From Saprospiraceae bacterium (GTDB lineage Bacteria > Bacteroidota > Bacteroidia > Chitinophagales > Saprospiraceae): a stretch of 64,000 bases of DNA. The notes under the pieces are model-generated. The model did not search any database and was not told where the DNA came from. It saw only the letters and a program-made list of their open reading frames with translations. This document shows positions 10,100-19,453 of the stretch, in pieces (the first letter of the stretch is position 1; every line of letters starts with the position of its first letter). The position numbers and the translations under genes are program-made. The DNA is taken from positions 35,911 through 99,910 of the forward strand of contig JAHDIE010000001.1 of NCBI GenBank assembly GCA_020630955.1, in the 5' to 3' direction.

Positions 10100-10477
10100 T
10101 TAGTTTTTCATTCTGTAATTACCATGGTAAGCTGAGCCTTTTACATTTTTATAAATGTAAATTGCAATATTTTTAAGATCGTTTAGGACTTGCTCATCAC
10201 ATTTGCGGAAGCGAATGCAGGACTTCCCACAATTATACCGCTCTGTAATAGATTTGAATTCTTCTAATAGATCATAATGACATGCATAAAATGAAAAGTG
10301 ATGTTTTTGGGAAGCAAAAGCAAAAAGGACTTCTCCATTTTTGCCATAAGTTGGCAGGGAGTTCTGCATATTTTCATGAAGCCCTGGACAAGAAACAAGG
10401 AGCATTGTTCGTAATTTGTACAACGCTTCTTGTTTCTCTTCCGGAAACTTTTCAATGTATTCTTCGACGCTAGACAT
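10100..10477 (-). CDS. DUF1801 domain-containing protein
   Basis: VEEYIEKFPEEKQEALYKLRTMLL..LHENMQNSLPTYGKNGEVLFAFASQKHHFSFY is typical of the DUF1801/YdhG fold. Confidence 0.8.
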   Translation of the reverse strand: MSSVEEYIEKFPEEKQEALYKLRTMLLVSCPGLHENMQNSLPTYGKNGEVLFAFASQKHHFSFYACHYDLLEEFKSITERYNCGKSCIRFRKCDEQVLNDLKNIAIYIYKNVKGSAYHGNYRMKN

Positions 10478-12330
10478 TAAGGTTCCAATCGTGGAAATAC
10501 ATTATTTTCATAATTGACATCTACCAATCTAGAAGTCGGATCAATGACAATACCTTTTATTTTTGCCATTGGTATATCTATATCCAAAGTGTAATTGGTG
10601 TGTGTCCAAGGCCAATCTTTTGAAACCTTATATGCATCATAGAAACCTTCATTCGGCTTTTCGCCTCTCATCATCCTTAATGGTATGTGATATAATTCTT
10701 CCTTTCCATTCTCTTTAACGATGAGAACATCTATTGGCATAGGCATCATACCTACTTTTTTAAGGGTTATACTCGCTTTCCCATCTACATCTTCTACTTT
10801 TTCTACGGCATAATCTACAGTATGGGTTGTGTTGATGAAGTATTCTTTAAACCAATCCAATTCCAGTCCGCTGGTTTTTTCCATGATTCTAATAAAATCA
10901 TTTGGATTTGGATGTTTAAACTTCCATTCATTGTAATAACGAATCATTCCTTTTTTGAAATTTTTCTTACCCATTATGTATTCCAGTTGTTGTAAGAATA
11001 CTGAACCTTTGGTATAAGAACCAGCACCATATGCAGTATTGGTAGTATAATGATCTGAATGAGTACTAAGTGGTTCCTCCATACCTGATTGGGTGTAACC
11101 TGCAAAGCTTCTAACATTATTATACATTGGATCTCTTGAAGCTTCTCCTTCTAAAACACCTTGTTGCCTAAGATAATTCATTACCTGACTAGAGGCATAG
11201 GTTGTGAATCCTTCGTCCATCCAAGGATACAAGGCTTCATTGGTTCCTAGAACCATCTGATACCAACTATGCATTAATTCGTGTATAGAAACTCCGACCA
11301 AACTTTCAAATGAACGCTCACCAGTAATCAAAGTACACATTGCATATTCCATTCCTCCATCGCCTCCTTGTAGGATATAATAAACTGGGTATGGATACTC
11401 CCCAAAGTTTTCATTGATAAATGGAAGAGCTGTTGCCATAGCGTGATGCAACTTCATCCAATTTTCTTCTGTGTTTTGATTTTTCTGAAACATGTAGTGA
11501 AAAGTTACTCCTTCTGCCTCTTCTGTCAGATGGGTATATTCCGGATCAGCTGCCCAAGCAAAATCATGCACATTTTCTGCAATAAAATGCCAAGTTCTTT
11601 TTTTCTTAAGACTCATCTTCCCCCCTTGTTTATCTGTATAGCCCATGCCTATTTTCTTCGCATTTTGAAGCTCCCCACTTGCTCCTACCAAATACTTTTT
11701 ATCAATAGAAATTTTTACATCAAAATCTCCCCAAACACCATAAAATTCTCTTCCAACATATGGATGAGCATGCCATCCTTGATAATCATATTCACATAAT
11801 TTTGGAAACCACTGGGTCATAGAATAACGAATACCTTCTTTGTTATCTCGTCCAGTTCTTCTTATTTGAATAGGCACCTGCGCTTCAAAAGTCATAGCTA
11901 ATTTTACCGTCTTCCCAGGCATAATTGGCGTAGGCAACTTTACTTCCAAAATCGTACCTTCTGTATAATACTTGCAATCCTTTCCATTCATTTGCAGAGA
12001 CTTTACTCTTTGGTAACCAATCTCAGACTCACTCAATTTGCTAATCCTATCTCCTACTCTTTTATCTGGGTCAGAAATATTTTTTGATTTTTCATCCATC
12101 ATACTTCCAGGTTGGAATGCATTATAAAATAAATGATAGAAAATCATATCCAAAGTATCGGGAGAATTGTTGGTGTAATTGATGGTCTGAGTGCCTGTAA
12201 ATTGATTGGTTTCGACATCCATGTCTATTTCCATTTCATATTCTGCTCTCTGTTGCCATCTGTCGGTTTGAGCAAAAGCAAATTCAGAAAAGAAAATGCT
12301 TCCTAAAAGAATAATAATAAATTTTTCCAT
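10477..12330 (-). CDS. M1 family metallopeptidase
   Basis: Signal peptide; GGMEYAMCTLI and zinc motif VSIHELMHSWYQMVLGTNEALYPWMDEGFTTY (HExxH-x18-E). Confidence 0.92.
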   Translation of the reverse strand: MEKFIIILLGSIFFSEFAFAQTDRWQQRAEYEMEIDMDVETNQFTGTQTINYTNNSPDTLDMIFYHLFYNAFQPGSMMDEKSKNISDPDKRVGDRISKLSESEIGYQRVKSLQMNGKDCKYYTEGTILEVKLPTPIMPGKTVKLAMTFEAQVPIQIRRTGRDNKEGIRYSMTQWFPKLCEYDYQGWHAHPYVGREFYGVWGDFDVKISIDKKYLVGASGELQNAKKIGMGYTDKQGGKMSLKKKRTWHFIAENVHDFAWAADPEYTHLTEEAEGVTFHYMFQKNQNTEENWMKLHHAMATALPFINENFGEYPYPVYYILQGGDGGMEYAMCTLITGERSFESLVGVSIHELMHSWYQMVLGTNEALYPWMDEGFTTYASSQVMNYLRQQGVLEGEASRDPMYNNVRSFAGYTQSGMEEPLSTHSDHYTTNTAYGAGSYTKGSVFLQQLEYIMGKKNFKKGMIRYYNEWKFKHPNPNDFIRIMEKTSGLELDWFKEYFINTTHTVDYAVEKVEDVDGKASITLKKVGMMPMPIDVLIVKENGKEELYHIPLRMMRGEKPNEGFYDAYKVSKDWPWTHTNYTLDIDIPMAKIKGIVIDPTSRLVDVNYENNVFPRLEP

Positions 12331-12396
12331 AACTAAATTTTTAAAAGACCATTGTCTCTTCTTTGTAATTGTTGTATTTGATTAGATCGCTTATGT

Positions 12397-14097
12397 TTAG
12401 CTTCTTGTATATTTTTTCTTTCTCCAGAAATAAAAAATAAATGCAAATATCCATAATAAAACCAAAGGCATAATTAAGTTAATAATCTGCCACTTTGTTT
12501 TTTCTGTTTTGGTTTTAACTTTATCTAATAATCTTAACTTAAAATCTTTTGATCGTGCTTCTAAAAGGCCAAAATCATCTACCATGTATTCGATGGCGTT
12601 AACGATTAAAGATTTGTTTCCTTCATAGACTTTTTGTTCCATCTGATTTAAACCTATGGGACCAATTCGATTAGAATTCGGATCATATTTATTTTTTAAA
12701 AAATCGACATCTGAAATCACAATTTGCTTGGTCACTACACTTTTATCCTGAAAGCTGGTTCCCATTTCTTTTAGAATTGCCTCATTCTCTGCTGTGACTC
12801 TATTTTTAAAGAAAGACTCAAATTCCCCTTCCAAAAGCACTGCAATTGGTTGGGGGCCTTTATTGAATGATTTTTCTTCAGGTTCCACTCTTAATATCTC
12901 AAAGGTCAATCTCATCGGATAAATTTGAAACCGACTATACTCTGAACTTGACATGAGTATTTCCTTTTTAATATTATCTTCTCTTTTTAGAATTTCTATG
13001 GTAGATGGAAATTTGAAATTTACCGGATTAATATTTTTTACAATGGGATGATCAGAGGATGAAGCTGAAACCACATGGTAATACCACGGCAACAATACAG
13101 TCTGAGCTTTGCCCCCAGATTGACCAATTACTTGAGGTATCGGAGAACACTTAAGGTCCATGATTAAATTCTTTGACAATCTCACACCATACTTGTAAAG
13201 CATATCCTCTAAACCATGTTCTACAACTTCAGGAACATATAAGTTATTACGATCGATGCTATCTAAATTAACTTTAAAGTTCTCAATAAGCCATAAAACT
13301 TTTCCACCATTCATGATATATTGATCGATCACAAATTGTGTTTTTACAGGTATTTCTGTTTGTGGTGCTGGCACAATAAGTAGTTGAACATCTTCAGGTC
13401 TCAATTGCACCAAACTATCGAGATTCAATCTCCCAGTATCAAAGAATGCTTTCAAATCTGACTCAAGCCTAGCAGTTTGAAAATCTGGAACTTCCCCATG
13501 CCCTGTCGAAAAAACAATGTTTGGCAATTCTTTTGCTGTCAACTTCTGAATTGCATTGGCTATTTTAAATTCCAATAAATTGATAGAATTATTGAGTGCC
13601 GTTTCTTGATCTAAATTTCCTTGAGGCTCCAAAAGATTAACAATCGTTTGTCGAGAACCATAATTGATAATCGCATAAGGATAGATAAACTTCTCTGTTC
13701 GCTCATCCCCATCAGCGATCATGAGATTGGTCGGAGCCATTCCCATTTCTTTAAATTGTTGCTGCCTTTGCCGAATCATTTCCGAGGATCCCTCCATTGG
13801 ATTTTCGAAACTATACTCCAAAAGAGGATTCACGGATTCAAACTGTTCTAATCGATCCAATGTAGCGGCCCTCAACCTTTTAAACCCAGCAGGAAAATCT
13901 CCCTCTAGCAAAACTTTTACAAAGATGATGTCATCAACATCTTCAATAAAATTAATAGTACTATCAGATAAGGTAAACCTCTTGTCCTCTGTCAAATCAA
14001 TAAAACCATTAAAAATCCCTGCTACAATGTTGACAACGATGATTAATCCAAAGATTAATAGAGTTCTGAATAGGTATGTATTTCTTTCACTGCTCAT
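12397..14097 (-). CDS. gldG: gliding motility-associated ABC transporter substrate-binding protein
   Basis: GldG-like: ERNTYLFRTLLIFGLIIVVNIVAGIF..DLTEDKRFTLSDSTINFI; C-terminal TM; adjacent to gldF and gldA. Start taken at MSSERN, giving a 4-nt overlap with gldF. Confidence 0.9.
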   Translation of the reverse strand: MSSERNTYLFRTLLIFGLIIVVNIVAGIFNGFIDLTEDKRFTLSDSTINFIEDVDDIIFVKVLLEGDFPAGFKRLRAATLDRLEQFESVNPLLEYSFENPMEGSSEMIRQRQQQFKEMGMAPTNLMIADGDERTEKFIYPYAIINYGSRQTIVNLLEPQGNLDQETALNNSINLLEFKIANAIQKLTAKELPNIVFSTGHGEVPDFQTARLESDLKAFFDTGRLNLDSLVQLRPEDVQLLIVPAPQTEIPVKTQFVIDQYIMNGGKVLWLIENFKVNLDSIDRNNLYVPEVVEHGLEDMLYKYGVRLSKNLIMDLKCSPIPQVIGQSGGKAQTVLLPWYYHVVSASSSDHPIVKNINPVNFKFPSTIEILKREDNIKKEILMSSSEYSRFQIYPMRLTFEILRVEPEEKSFNKGPQPIAVLLEGEFESFFKNRVTAENEAILKEMGTSFQDKSVVTKQIVISDVDFLKNKYDPNSNRIGPIGLNQMEQKVYEGNKSLIVNAIEYMVDDFGLLEARSKDFKLRLLDKVKTKTEKTKWQIINLIMPLVLLWIFAFIFYFWRKKKYTRS

Positions 14098-14828
14098 GCC
14101 CACTTTCTTTTTGCCAATGATACATGTGTAAGCCAAATAAAGCCACACACAACAGAAACGAAATACACTAAATTCTGCGTTTCTATCTTTCCTTTACTCA
14201 TTGCATTGTAATGATAATTAATACCTATCTTCTGAACCAAATCATCCCATGTTCCAAAGAAAATAGAAAGGTTACTTAAGTATGAAAAAGCCCAGTGCAT
14301 CACAAAACACAAAAATGCCGCAAGTATGAAAGAAATTATTTGATTAGAAGAAGTACTGGAAGCCCAAATGCCTATTGCAATAAATATTGCAGCAAGAAAT
14401 ATAAGACCGATATAAGAACCTACAACTGCACCAGTGTCAATATTTCCTTTTGGTGATCCCAATTGATACACTGAATAATAATAAATAATAGTGGGTAGTA
14501 TGGCAAGCAGAACCAATATTAAATTTGCGAAATATTTTCCTAAAATGATTTGAGTATCCGTAAGTGGCTTTGTAGCCAAAAGCTCAATCGTTCCTTGTTG
14601 ATGTTCTTCTGAAAAACTTTTCATGGTTATTGCTGGAATCAAAAAAGTAAAAACCAAAGGTCCAATAGAAAATAACTGTTCCAAACCAGCATAATTATAT
14701 TCCAATAAGCTAGTATCTTTAAATACCCACATAAACAAACCCGTCATTACCAGGAAAACAGAGATTACCAAATAGGCAATCAAAGAGCTTAAAAAACTCC
14801 GTAACTCTTTCCACATTACTGCTTTCAT
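14094..14828 (-). CDS. gldF: gliding motility-associated ABC transporter permease
   Basis: MKAVMWKELRSFLSSLIAYLVI...AITMKSFSEEHQQGTIELLATKPLTDTQIILGKY; multiple TMs. Confidence 0.92.
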   Translation of the reverse strand: MKAVMWKELRSFLSSLIAYLVISVFLVMTGLFMWVFKDTSLLEYNYAGLEQLFSIGPLVFTFLIPAITMKSFSEEHQQGTIELLATKPLTDTQIILGKYFANLILVLLAILPTIIYYYSVYQLGSPKGNIDTGAVVGSYIGLIFLAAIFIAIGIWASSTSSNQIISFILAAFLCFVMHWAFSYLSNLSIFFGTWDDLVQKIGINYHYNAMSKGKIETQNLVYFVSVVCGFIWLTHVSLAKRKWA

Positions 14829-15745
14829 GATTCTTTCTTTTTAGAAGTAATCTTTTGAAATACAGATTCAATGGATTCATCTTCTTGTACCATTCTTAAT
14901 AACTTATTCCCTTCCTTCACTGCTAGATCAAAAATTGATTCTGATATTTCATTATTTTCCTTATACCATATAGAGTTTATTCTGCCTTTATCTTTTTCAA
15001 CACGTTCTACTCCTGATAAAGCCAATATTTTCTGCTCACTGATCTCATGCTTAAAGCTTACGCTTAATTTCTTTAATCCATATTCTCTTCCTACCAAAGT
15101 AGATATTGGATCGTCAGCTACTAGTTTACCATTGTTCAAGATGATTACTCTGTTACAAAGTGCTTGAACTTCTTGCATGATGTGTGAAGAAAACAAAACA
15201 AGTTTTTCTTTCCCAAGTTCTTTGATCAATGATCTAATTTCTAATAGCTGGTTTGGATCAAGTCCCGAAGTTGGTTCGTCCAAAATTAAGACTTCGGGAT
15301 CGTGCATCATGGCTTGTGCTAAACCCACTCTTTGTCTATATCCTTTTGATAAATATTGTATTTTCTTTGATTGCTCTTTGGTAAGTCCAGTCATTGAGAT
15401 TAGCTCATCGATTCTCGCGGAAGGTTTACTGATCTTAAAAATCTTTGCAATCAATTCCAAATATTCTTTCACATACATTTCTTTGTATAGAGGATTATGC
15501 TCAGGGAGGTAACCAATGTGTCTTCTTACTTCAAGGTCGTCCTTTTTGACATCATAACCACAAACTTTGGCCTCGCCTTCGGTTGCCGGAATAAAGCAGG
15601 TTAAGATTTTCATCGTGGTAGTCTTACCAGCACCATTGGGGCCAAGCAGGCCGATTATTTCTCCTGGTTTGGCGGAGAAACTTACATCATCCAAAGCCTT
15701 TTGGTTTCCGTATAATTTTGATATGCCTGTTAATTCTAAGGACAT
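14825..15745 (-). CDS. gldA: gliding motility-associated ABC transporter ATP-binding subunit
   Basis: Walker A GPNGAGKTT, signature LSKGYRQRVGLAQAM, Walker B VLILDEPTSGLDPNQ. Confidence 0.92.
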   Translation of the reverse strand: MSLELTGISKLYGNQKALDDVSFSAKPGEIIGLLGPNGAGKTTTMKILTCFIPATEGEAKVCGYDVKKDDLEVRRHIGYLPEHNPLYKEMYVKEYLELIAKIFKISKPSARIDELISMTGLTKEQSKKIQYLSKGYRQRVGLAQAMMHDPEVLILDEPTSGLDPNQLLEIRSLIKELGKEKLVLFSSHIMQEVQALCNRVIILNNGKLVADDPISTLVGREYGLKKLSVSFKHEISEQKILALSGVERVEKDKGRINSIWYKENNEISESIFDLAVKEGNKLLRMVQEDESIESVFQKITSKKKES

Positions 15746-16473
15746 TATTCTGCTAGTTCTTTTTTAAAATTCTGTAACCAATTTTCAAGGTCATTGGCAT
15801 CACTTAATTTATATTCCCCAATGGCTGTTCTTCTCAATTCATGAAGATACCCTCCAACTCCTAGTTTCTCGCCAACATCGTTTGCAAAGGAACGAATGTA
15901 GGTTCCTTTGCTGCAATCAACACAAAAGTAAATAAATGGTAATTTTATTTTTAAAAGCTCAATGTTATAAAATGTTATTTTCCTTGACTTTATTTCTTTT
16001 TTCACACCTTTTCTTGCCCATTTATACAACGCTTGACCATCTACTTTTAATGCGGAAAAATGCGGAGGGAATTGTTCTTGCTCCCCTACAAAAGAATTTA
16101 ATGTTTCTATAACAACTTTTTCAGTGATATGATCTACTGTTTTGATATTTTCTTCTGGTTCTTCAGCATCAAAGGATGCTGTTGTAGCTCCTAATTTGAT
16201 AGTACCTGTGTATTGTTTTGGCATACCTTGTAAACTTTCAGCTCGTTTGGTCCCTTTTCCAGTACAAATTAACAACAAACCTGTAGCAAGAGGATCCAAG
16301 GTCCCTGCATGCCCTACCTTTATTTTTTTTACTTGGTAATGATGTTTTAAAGCATAGCGCATTTTATTGACCACATCAAAAGAAGTCCATTCAAGTGGTT
16401 TATCAATGAGTATGATGCTCTCATCGTTGTATGCTATTTCGTCAAGCTTGCTTTTGTTTGTTACAATGTTCAT
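15745..16473 (-). CDS. truB: tRNA pseudouridine(55) synthase
   Basis: LIDKPLEWTSFDVVNKMR, KVGHAGTLDPLATGLLLICTGKGTK, CSKGTYIRSFANDVGEKLG. Confidence 0.95.
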   Translation of the reverse strand: MNIVTNKSKLDEIAYNDESIILIDKPLEWTSFDVVNKMRYALKHHYQVKKIKVGHAGTLDPLATGLLLICTGKGTKRAESLQGMPKQYTGTIKLGATTASFDAEEPEENIKTVDHITEKVVIETLNSFVGEQEQFPPHFSALKVDGQALYKWARKGVKKEIKSRKITFYNIELLKIKLPFIYFCVDCSKGTYIRSFANDVGEKLGVGGYLHELRRTAIGEYKLSDANDLENWLQNFKKELAE

Positions 16474-17267
16474 CCAGAAAATTGATATAATAAAATGAAG
16501 ACTGCAATAATTATGCAATACAATCCGAAATATTTTAATCCAGCCTTTTTAACCAGGGCAATCATCCATGTACAAGCCAGCAGACCAGAAATAAAAGCGG
16601 CGAAAAAACCAACTGTAGCATAGCCCAAAGAAGGCATGTTTTCCAAAAAGGACCCATCTAAAATATCTTTAGCCATCTTTCCAAATATTAGAGGAATGAC
16701 CATTAAAAAACTAAAGCTTGCGGCTTCTTCTCTATTCAGGCCCAACATTAAAGCTGTAGAAATGGTTGCTCCTGATCTAGAAATTCCTGGTAAAATTGCA
16801 ATTGCCTGAGCCAAACCAATACCAAAGGCTGATTTTCCATCTAGTTTCCGGTGCGCCCCAAAATTTCGGTCCGATAAAAAAAGTAAAGCCGAGGTAATCA
16901 ACAACATCAAACCTACTAAAATTAAATTTCTACTGAACAATGACTCAATCATATCATCCCATATAAGGCCCACTAAGGCAGCAGGAATCATCGATAATAA
17001 TATTAGGAAACTAAACTTTTTCTCTTCATTGAATTGAACTGAGAATAAACCATGGATAATTCTGCCAATTTCTTTTCGAAAGATCACGATGGTACTTAAG
17101 GCAGTAGCAAAATGCAACAGGACTGTCGTAAAGAGGCTTTGCTTTGCAAGACTATCATCATTAAGCAAAACCTTAAATATCTCAAGATGACCACTACTAC
17201 TAACTGGTAAAAATTCTGTTAAGCCCTGAACTATTCCTAATATCAGTGCTTCAATTAATTCGGACAT
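16470..17267 (-). CDS. uppP: undecaprenyl-diphosphatase
   Basis: EALILGIVQGLTEFLPVSSSGHLEI, ILPGISRSGATISTALMLGLNREEAASFSFLM. Confidence 0.96.
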   Translation of the reverse strand: MSELIEALILGIVQGLTEFLPVSSSGHLEIFKVLLNDDSLAKQSLFTTVLLHFATALSTIVIFRKEIGRIIHGLFSVQFNEEKKFSFLILLSMIPAALVGLIWDDMIESLFSRNLILVGLMLLITSALLFLSDRNFGAHRKLDGKSAFGIGLAQAIAILPGISRSGATISTALMLGLNREEAASFSFLMVIPLIFGKMAKDILDGSFLENMPSLGYATVGFFAAFISGLLACTWMIALVKKAGLKYFGLYCIIIAVFILLYQFSG

Positions 17268-17269
17268 TA

Positions 17270-17665
17270 TTAGTCTCTGAAAATAGAATAAACTCCAACA
17301 ACAAGACCTACAAGTATAACTATTGGGGCCAATAAGGTCCTTCTGGTAGAATAGATAATGGATTCATCCCAGGTATTACTATCTGGCATATCTCCTCCCA
17401 TCATCAATAACATTCCTAGCATTATAATGCCAAATGCTGCAGCAATGAAGAGGTAATTATTTCTATTAAAAAGTAACTCTTGAGTTGCAACATTTGTCCG
17501 GCTTGACCGATTTGTCTCAAAATTTCCTACGTTCGGTTTTGATTTAACTACAACCTTTTTCTTCGAACTAGCTACTCCTGTATCAACAATCTTTTTGTTT
17601 GAGTTTTTTTTAGACGAGTCTCCTTGATTGGTGGAAATGATTTTTTTGGATTTATCCTTTGCCAT
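17270..17665 (-). CDS. DUF3098 domain-containing membrane protein
   Basis: Basic linker then FNRNNYLFIAAAFGIIMLGMLLMMGG...LLAPIVILVGLVVGVYSIF; standard DUF3098 position upstream of uppP. Confidence 0.85.
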   Translation of the reverse strand: MAKDKSKKIISTNQGDSSKKNSNKKIVDTGVASSKKKVVVKSKPNVGNFETNRSSRTNVATQELLFNRNNYLFIAAAFGIIMLGMLLMMGGDMPDSNTWDESIIYSTRRTLLAPIVILVGLVVGVYSIFRD

Positions 17666-17863
17666 CTTGCTGTTTGTTACGATACAAAAATAACAAATCA
17701 TCATGATTCCTTATTCTATATTGCTTTTTTTCTACCAAATCCATTGATAATCAGGACGTTTGACATCTTTAGTTCGATATCAATACTAATTAATTGTTAA
17801 GCGCATAGCGGATTATTGGCAATTTTGGTGTGCTAGTATATCTTTACTCAACAAATAACAGCT

Positions 17864-18442
17864 ATGGTCAATAGAATATTAATATTTGGATTTTTGGCGC
17901 TTACCGCAAATGTCTCCCTTGCTCAACAACAACTTAGGAATTCTTCATTTGAAGATGAACCTGCGGATGCAACCATGCCAATGGGATGGTTTGCCTGCGA
18001 AGATGCAACGACTCCAGATATTTTACCTGGTTATTGGGGTGTATATGCAGAGGCGAATGATGGTGATACTTATGTAGGATTGATCACAAGAGGCAATGGA
18101 ACTTTTGAGGCCATTGGCCAAAGACTACCTGAAAAATTAGAAAAAGGAGGATGCTACGAATTCTCCTTAGATCTTGCGCATTCAGATAACTATTCTGGAT
18201 ACAATAAACCCGTAAAACTTAGAATTTGGTTGGGGGATAAAAAATGTCAACGAGATCAAATGATTTTTGAAAGCAAAACTATTGATAATGCAGACTGGGA
18301 ATCATTTAAAGTTGACTTTAAACCTACTTCAAACAGCAAGTATATTTTTTTAGAAGCATACTATCAATATGAACAGTTTAATCACAAAGGAAATATATTG
18401 ATAGACAATATTTCGGTGATTGCTGATTGTTCAAGGGTTTGA
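17864..18442 (+). CDS. secreted protein with probable carbohydrate-binding-like beta-sandwich domain
   Basis: Signal peptide; NSSFEDEPADATMPMGWFAC... resembles DUF642/CBM-type galactose-binding-like folds. Confidence 0.55.
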   Translation: MVNRILIFGFLALTANVSLAQQQLRNSSFEDEPADATMPMGWFACEDATTPDILPGYWGVYAEANDGDTYVGLITRGNGTFEAIGQRLPEKLEKGGCYEFSLDLAHSDNYSGYNKPVKLRIWLGDKKCQRDQMIFESKTIDNADWESFKVDFKPTSNSKYIFLEAYYQYEQFNHKGNILIDNISVIADCSRV

Positions 18443-18463
18443 TAAATATTCCAAAATTAAGTA

Positions 18464-19294
18464 ATGACAAAAGTCTTCCCCATTGATATTCAAGGACACA
18501 GAGGTTGCCGGGGATTGCTACCTGAAAATACCATTCCTGCTTTTCTTCAGGCATTAGCATTAGGCGTTACAACCTTAGAATTGGATGTTGTAATTACTAG
18601 AGACAAAGTGGTGGTGGTGTCCCACGAAGCTTTTCTAAATCATGAAATTTGTAGTGACCTTTCGGGAAATAGGATTCTTGAAGCAGAGGAAAGAAACTTT
18701 AATATTTACAATATGGATTTTCAGGAATTGATTCAATTTGATTGTGGATTACTAAATCACCCTCGATTTCCTAATCAAAAAAATATTCCTGTCTCAAAAC
18801 CTTCCCTTCAAGAAATGATTACTGAATGCGAACAATATGCATTCAAAGAAAATCGTATTGCACCAAATTACAATATAGAAATAAAAAGAACCAAGGATGG
18901 CGATCATGATTATCATCCTGATTATATTGAGTTTACGGATCTTGTAGTTGAACAGATTCGACAATCTGCAATTGAAAACAGAACTACCATTCAATGCTTC
19001 GATCTTGAAGTCTTACAATATTTAAAAGAAAATTATCCCAATCAAAAACAGGTTCTTTTAATTCACAATGATAAATCAATCGATGAAAATATTGATGAGT
19101 TGAGGCATCTTCCCCATGCTTATTCTCCTTATTTTGAATTGATTAATAATCATACCGTTAAATTTTGTAAACAAAACAACATTAAACTTATACCTTGGAC
19201 AGTCAATGAAACCACTGATATGAAAAGACTAATCAGTATGGAAGTTGATGGAATCATTACTGATTACCCTGATCGTTTAATCCAATTATTTTGA
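18464..19294 (+). CDS. glycerophosphodiester phosphodiesterase family protein
   Basis: IQGHRGCRGLLPENTIPAFLQALALGVTTLELDVVITRDKVVVVSHE; C-terminal WTVNETTDMKRLISMEVDGIITDYPD. Confidence 0.93.
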   Translation: MTKVFPIDIQGHRGCRGLLPENTIPAFLQALALGVTTLELDVVITRDKVVVVSHEAFLNHEICSDLSGNRILEAEERNFNIYNMDFQELIQFDCGLLNHPRFPNQKNIPVSKPSLQEMITECEQYAFKENRIAPNYNIEIKRTKDGDHDYHPDYIEFTDLVVEQIRQSAIENRTTIQCFDLEVLQYLKENYPNQKQVLLIHNDKSIDENIDELRHLPHAYSPYFELINNHTVKFCKQNNIKLIPWTVNETTDMKRLISMEVDGIITDYPDRLIQLF

Positions 19295-19453
19295 AATTTA
19301 TTCTTTGATGGATAAGTATTACTAATCTGTAAGATTTGTATCAATAAAGGATTCAATGATAACCGTAAATCACATTTTCAATAATAAATTATTAATTTGT
19401 CTTACGCAATAGCCATTCTCGATTTATTTGGCTTCACATAACCTCAAAATTTA

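Noticed and set aside
13621-15767. Several antisense track ORFs (13621-13851, 13721-14131, 14871-15167, 15177-15512, 15567-15767)
   Set aside because: Shadows of the well-supported gldG, gldF and gldA genes; low-complexity translations with no recognisable family.
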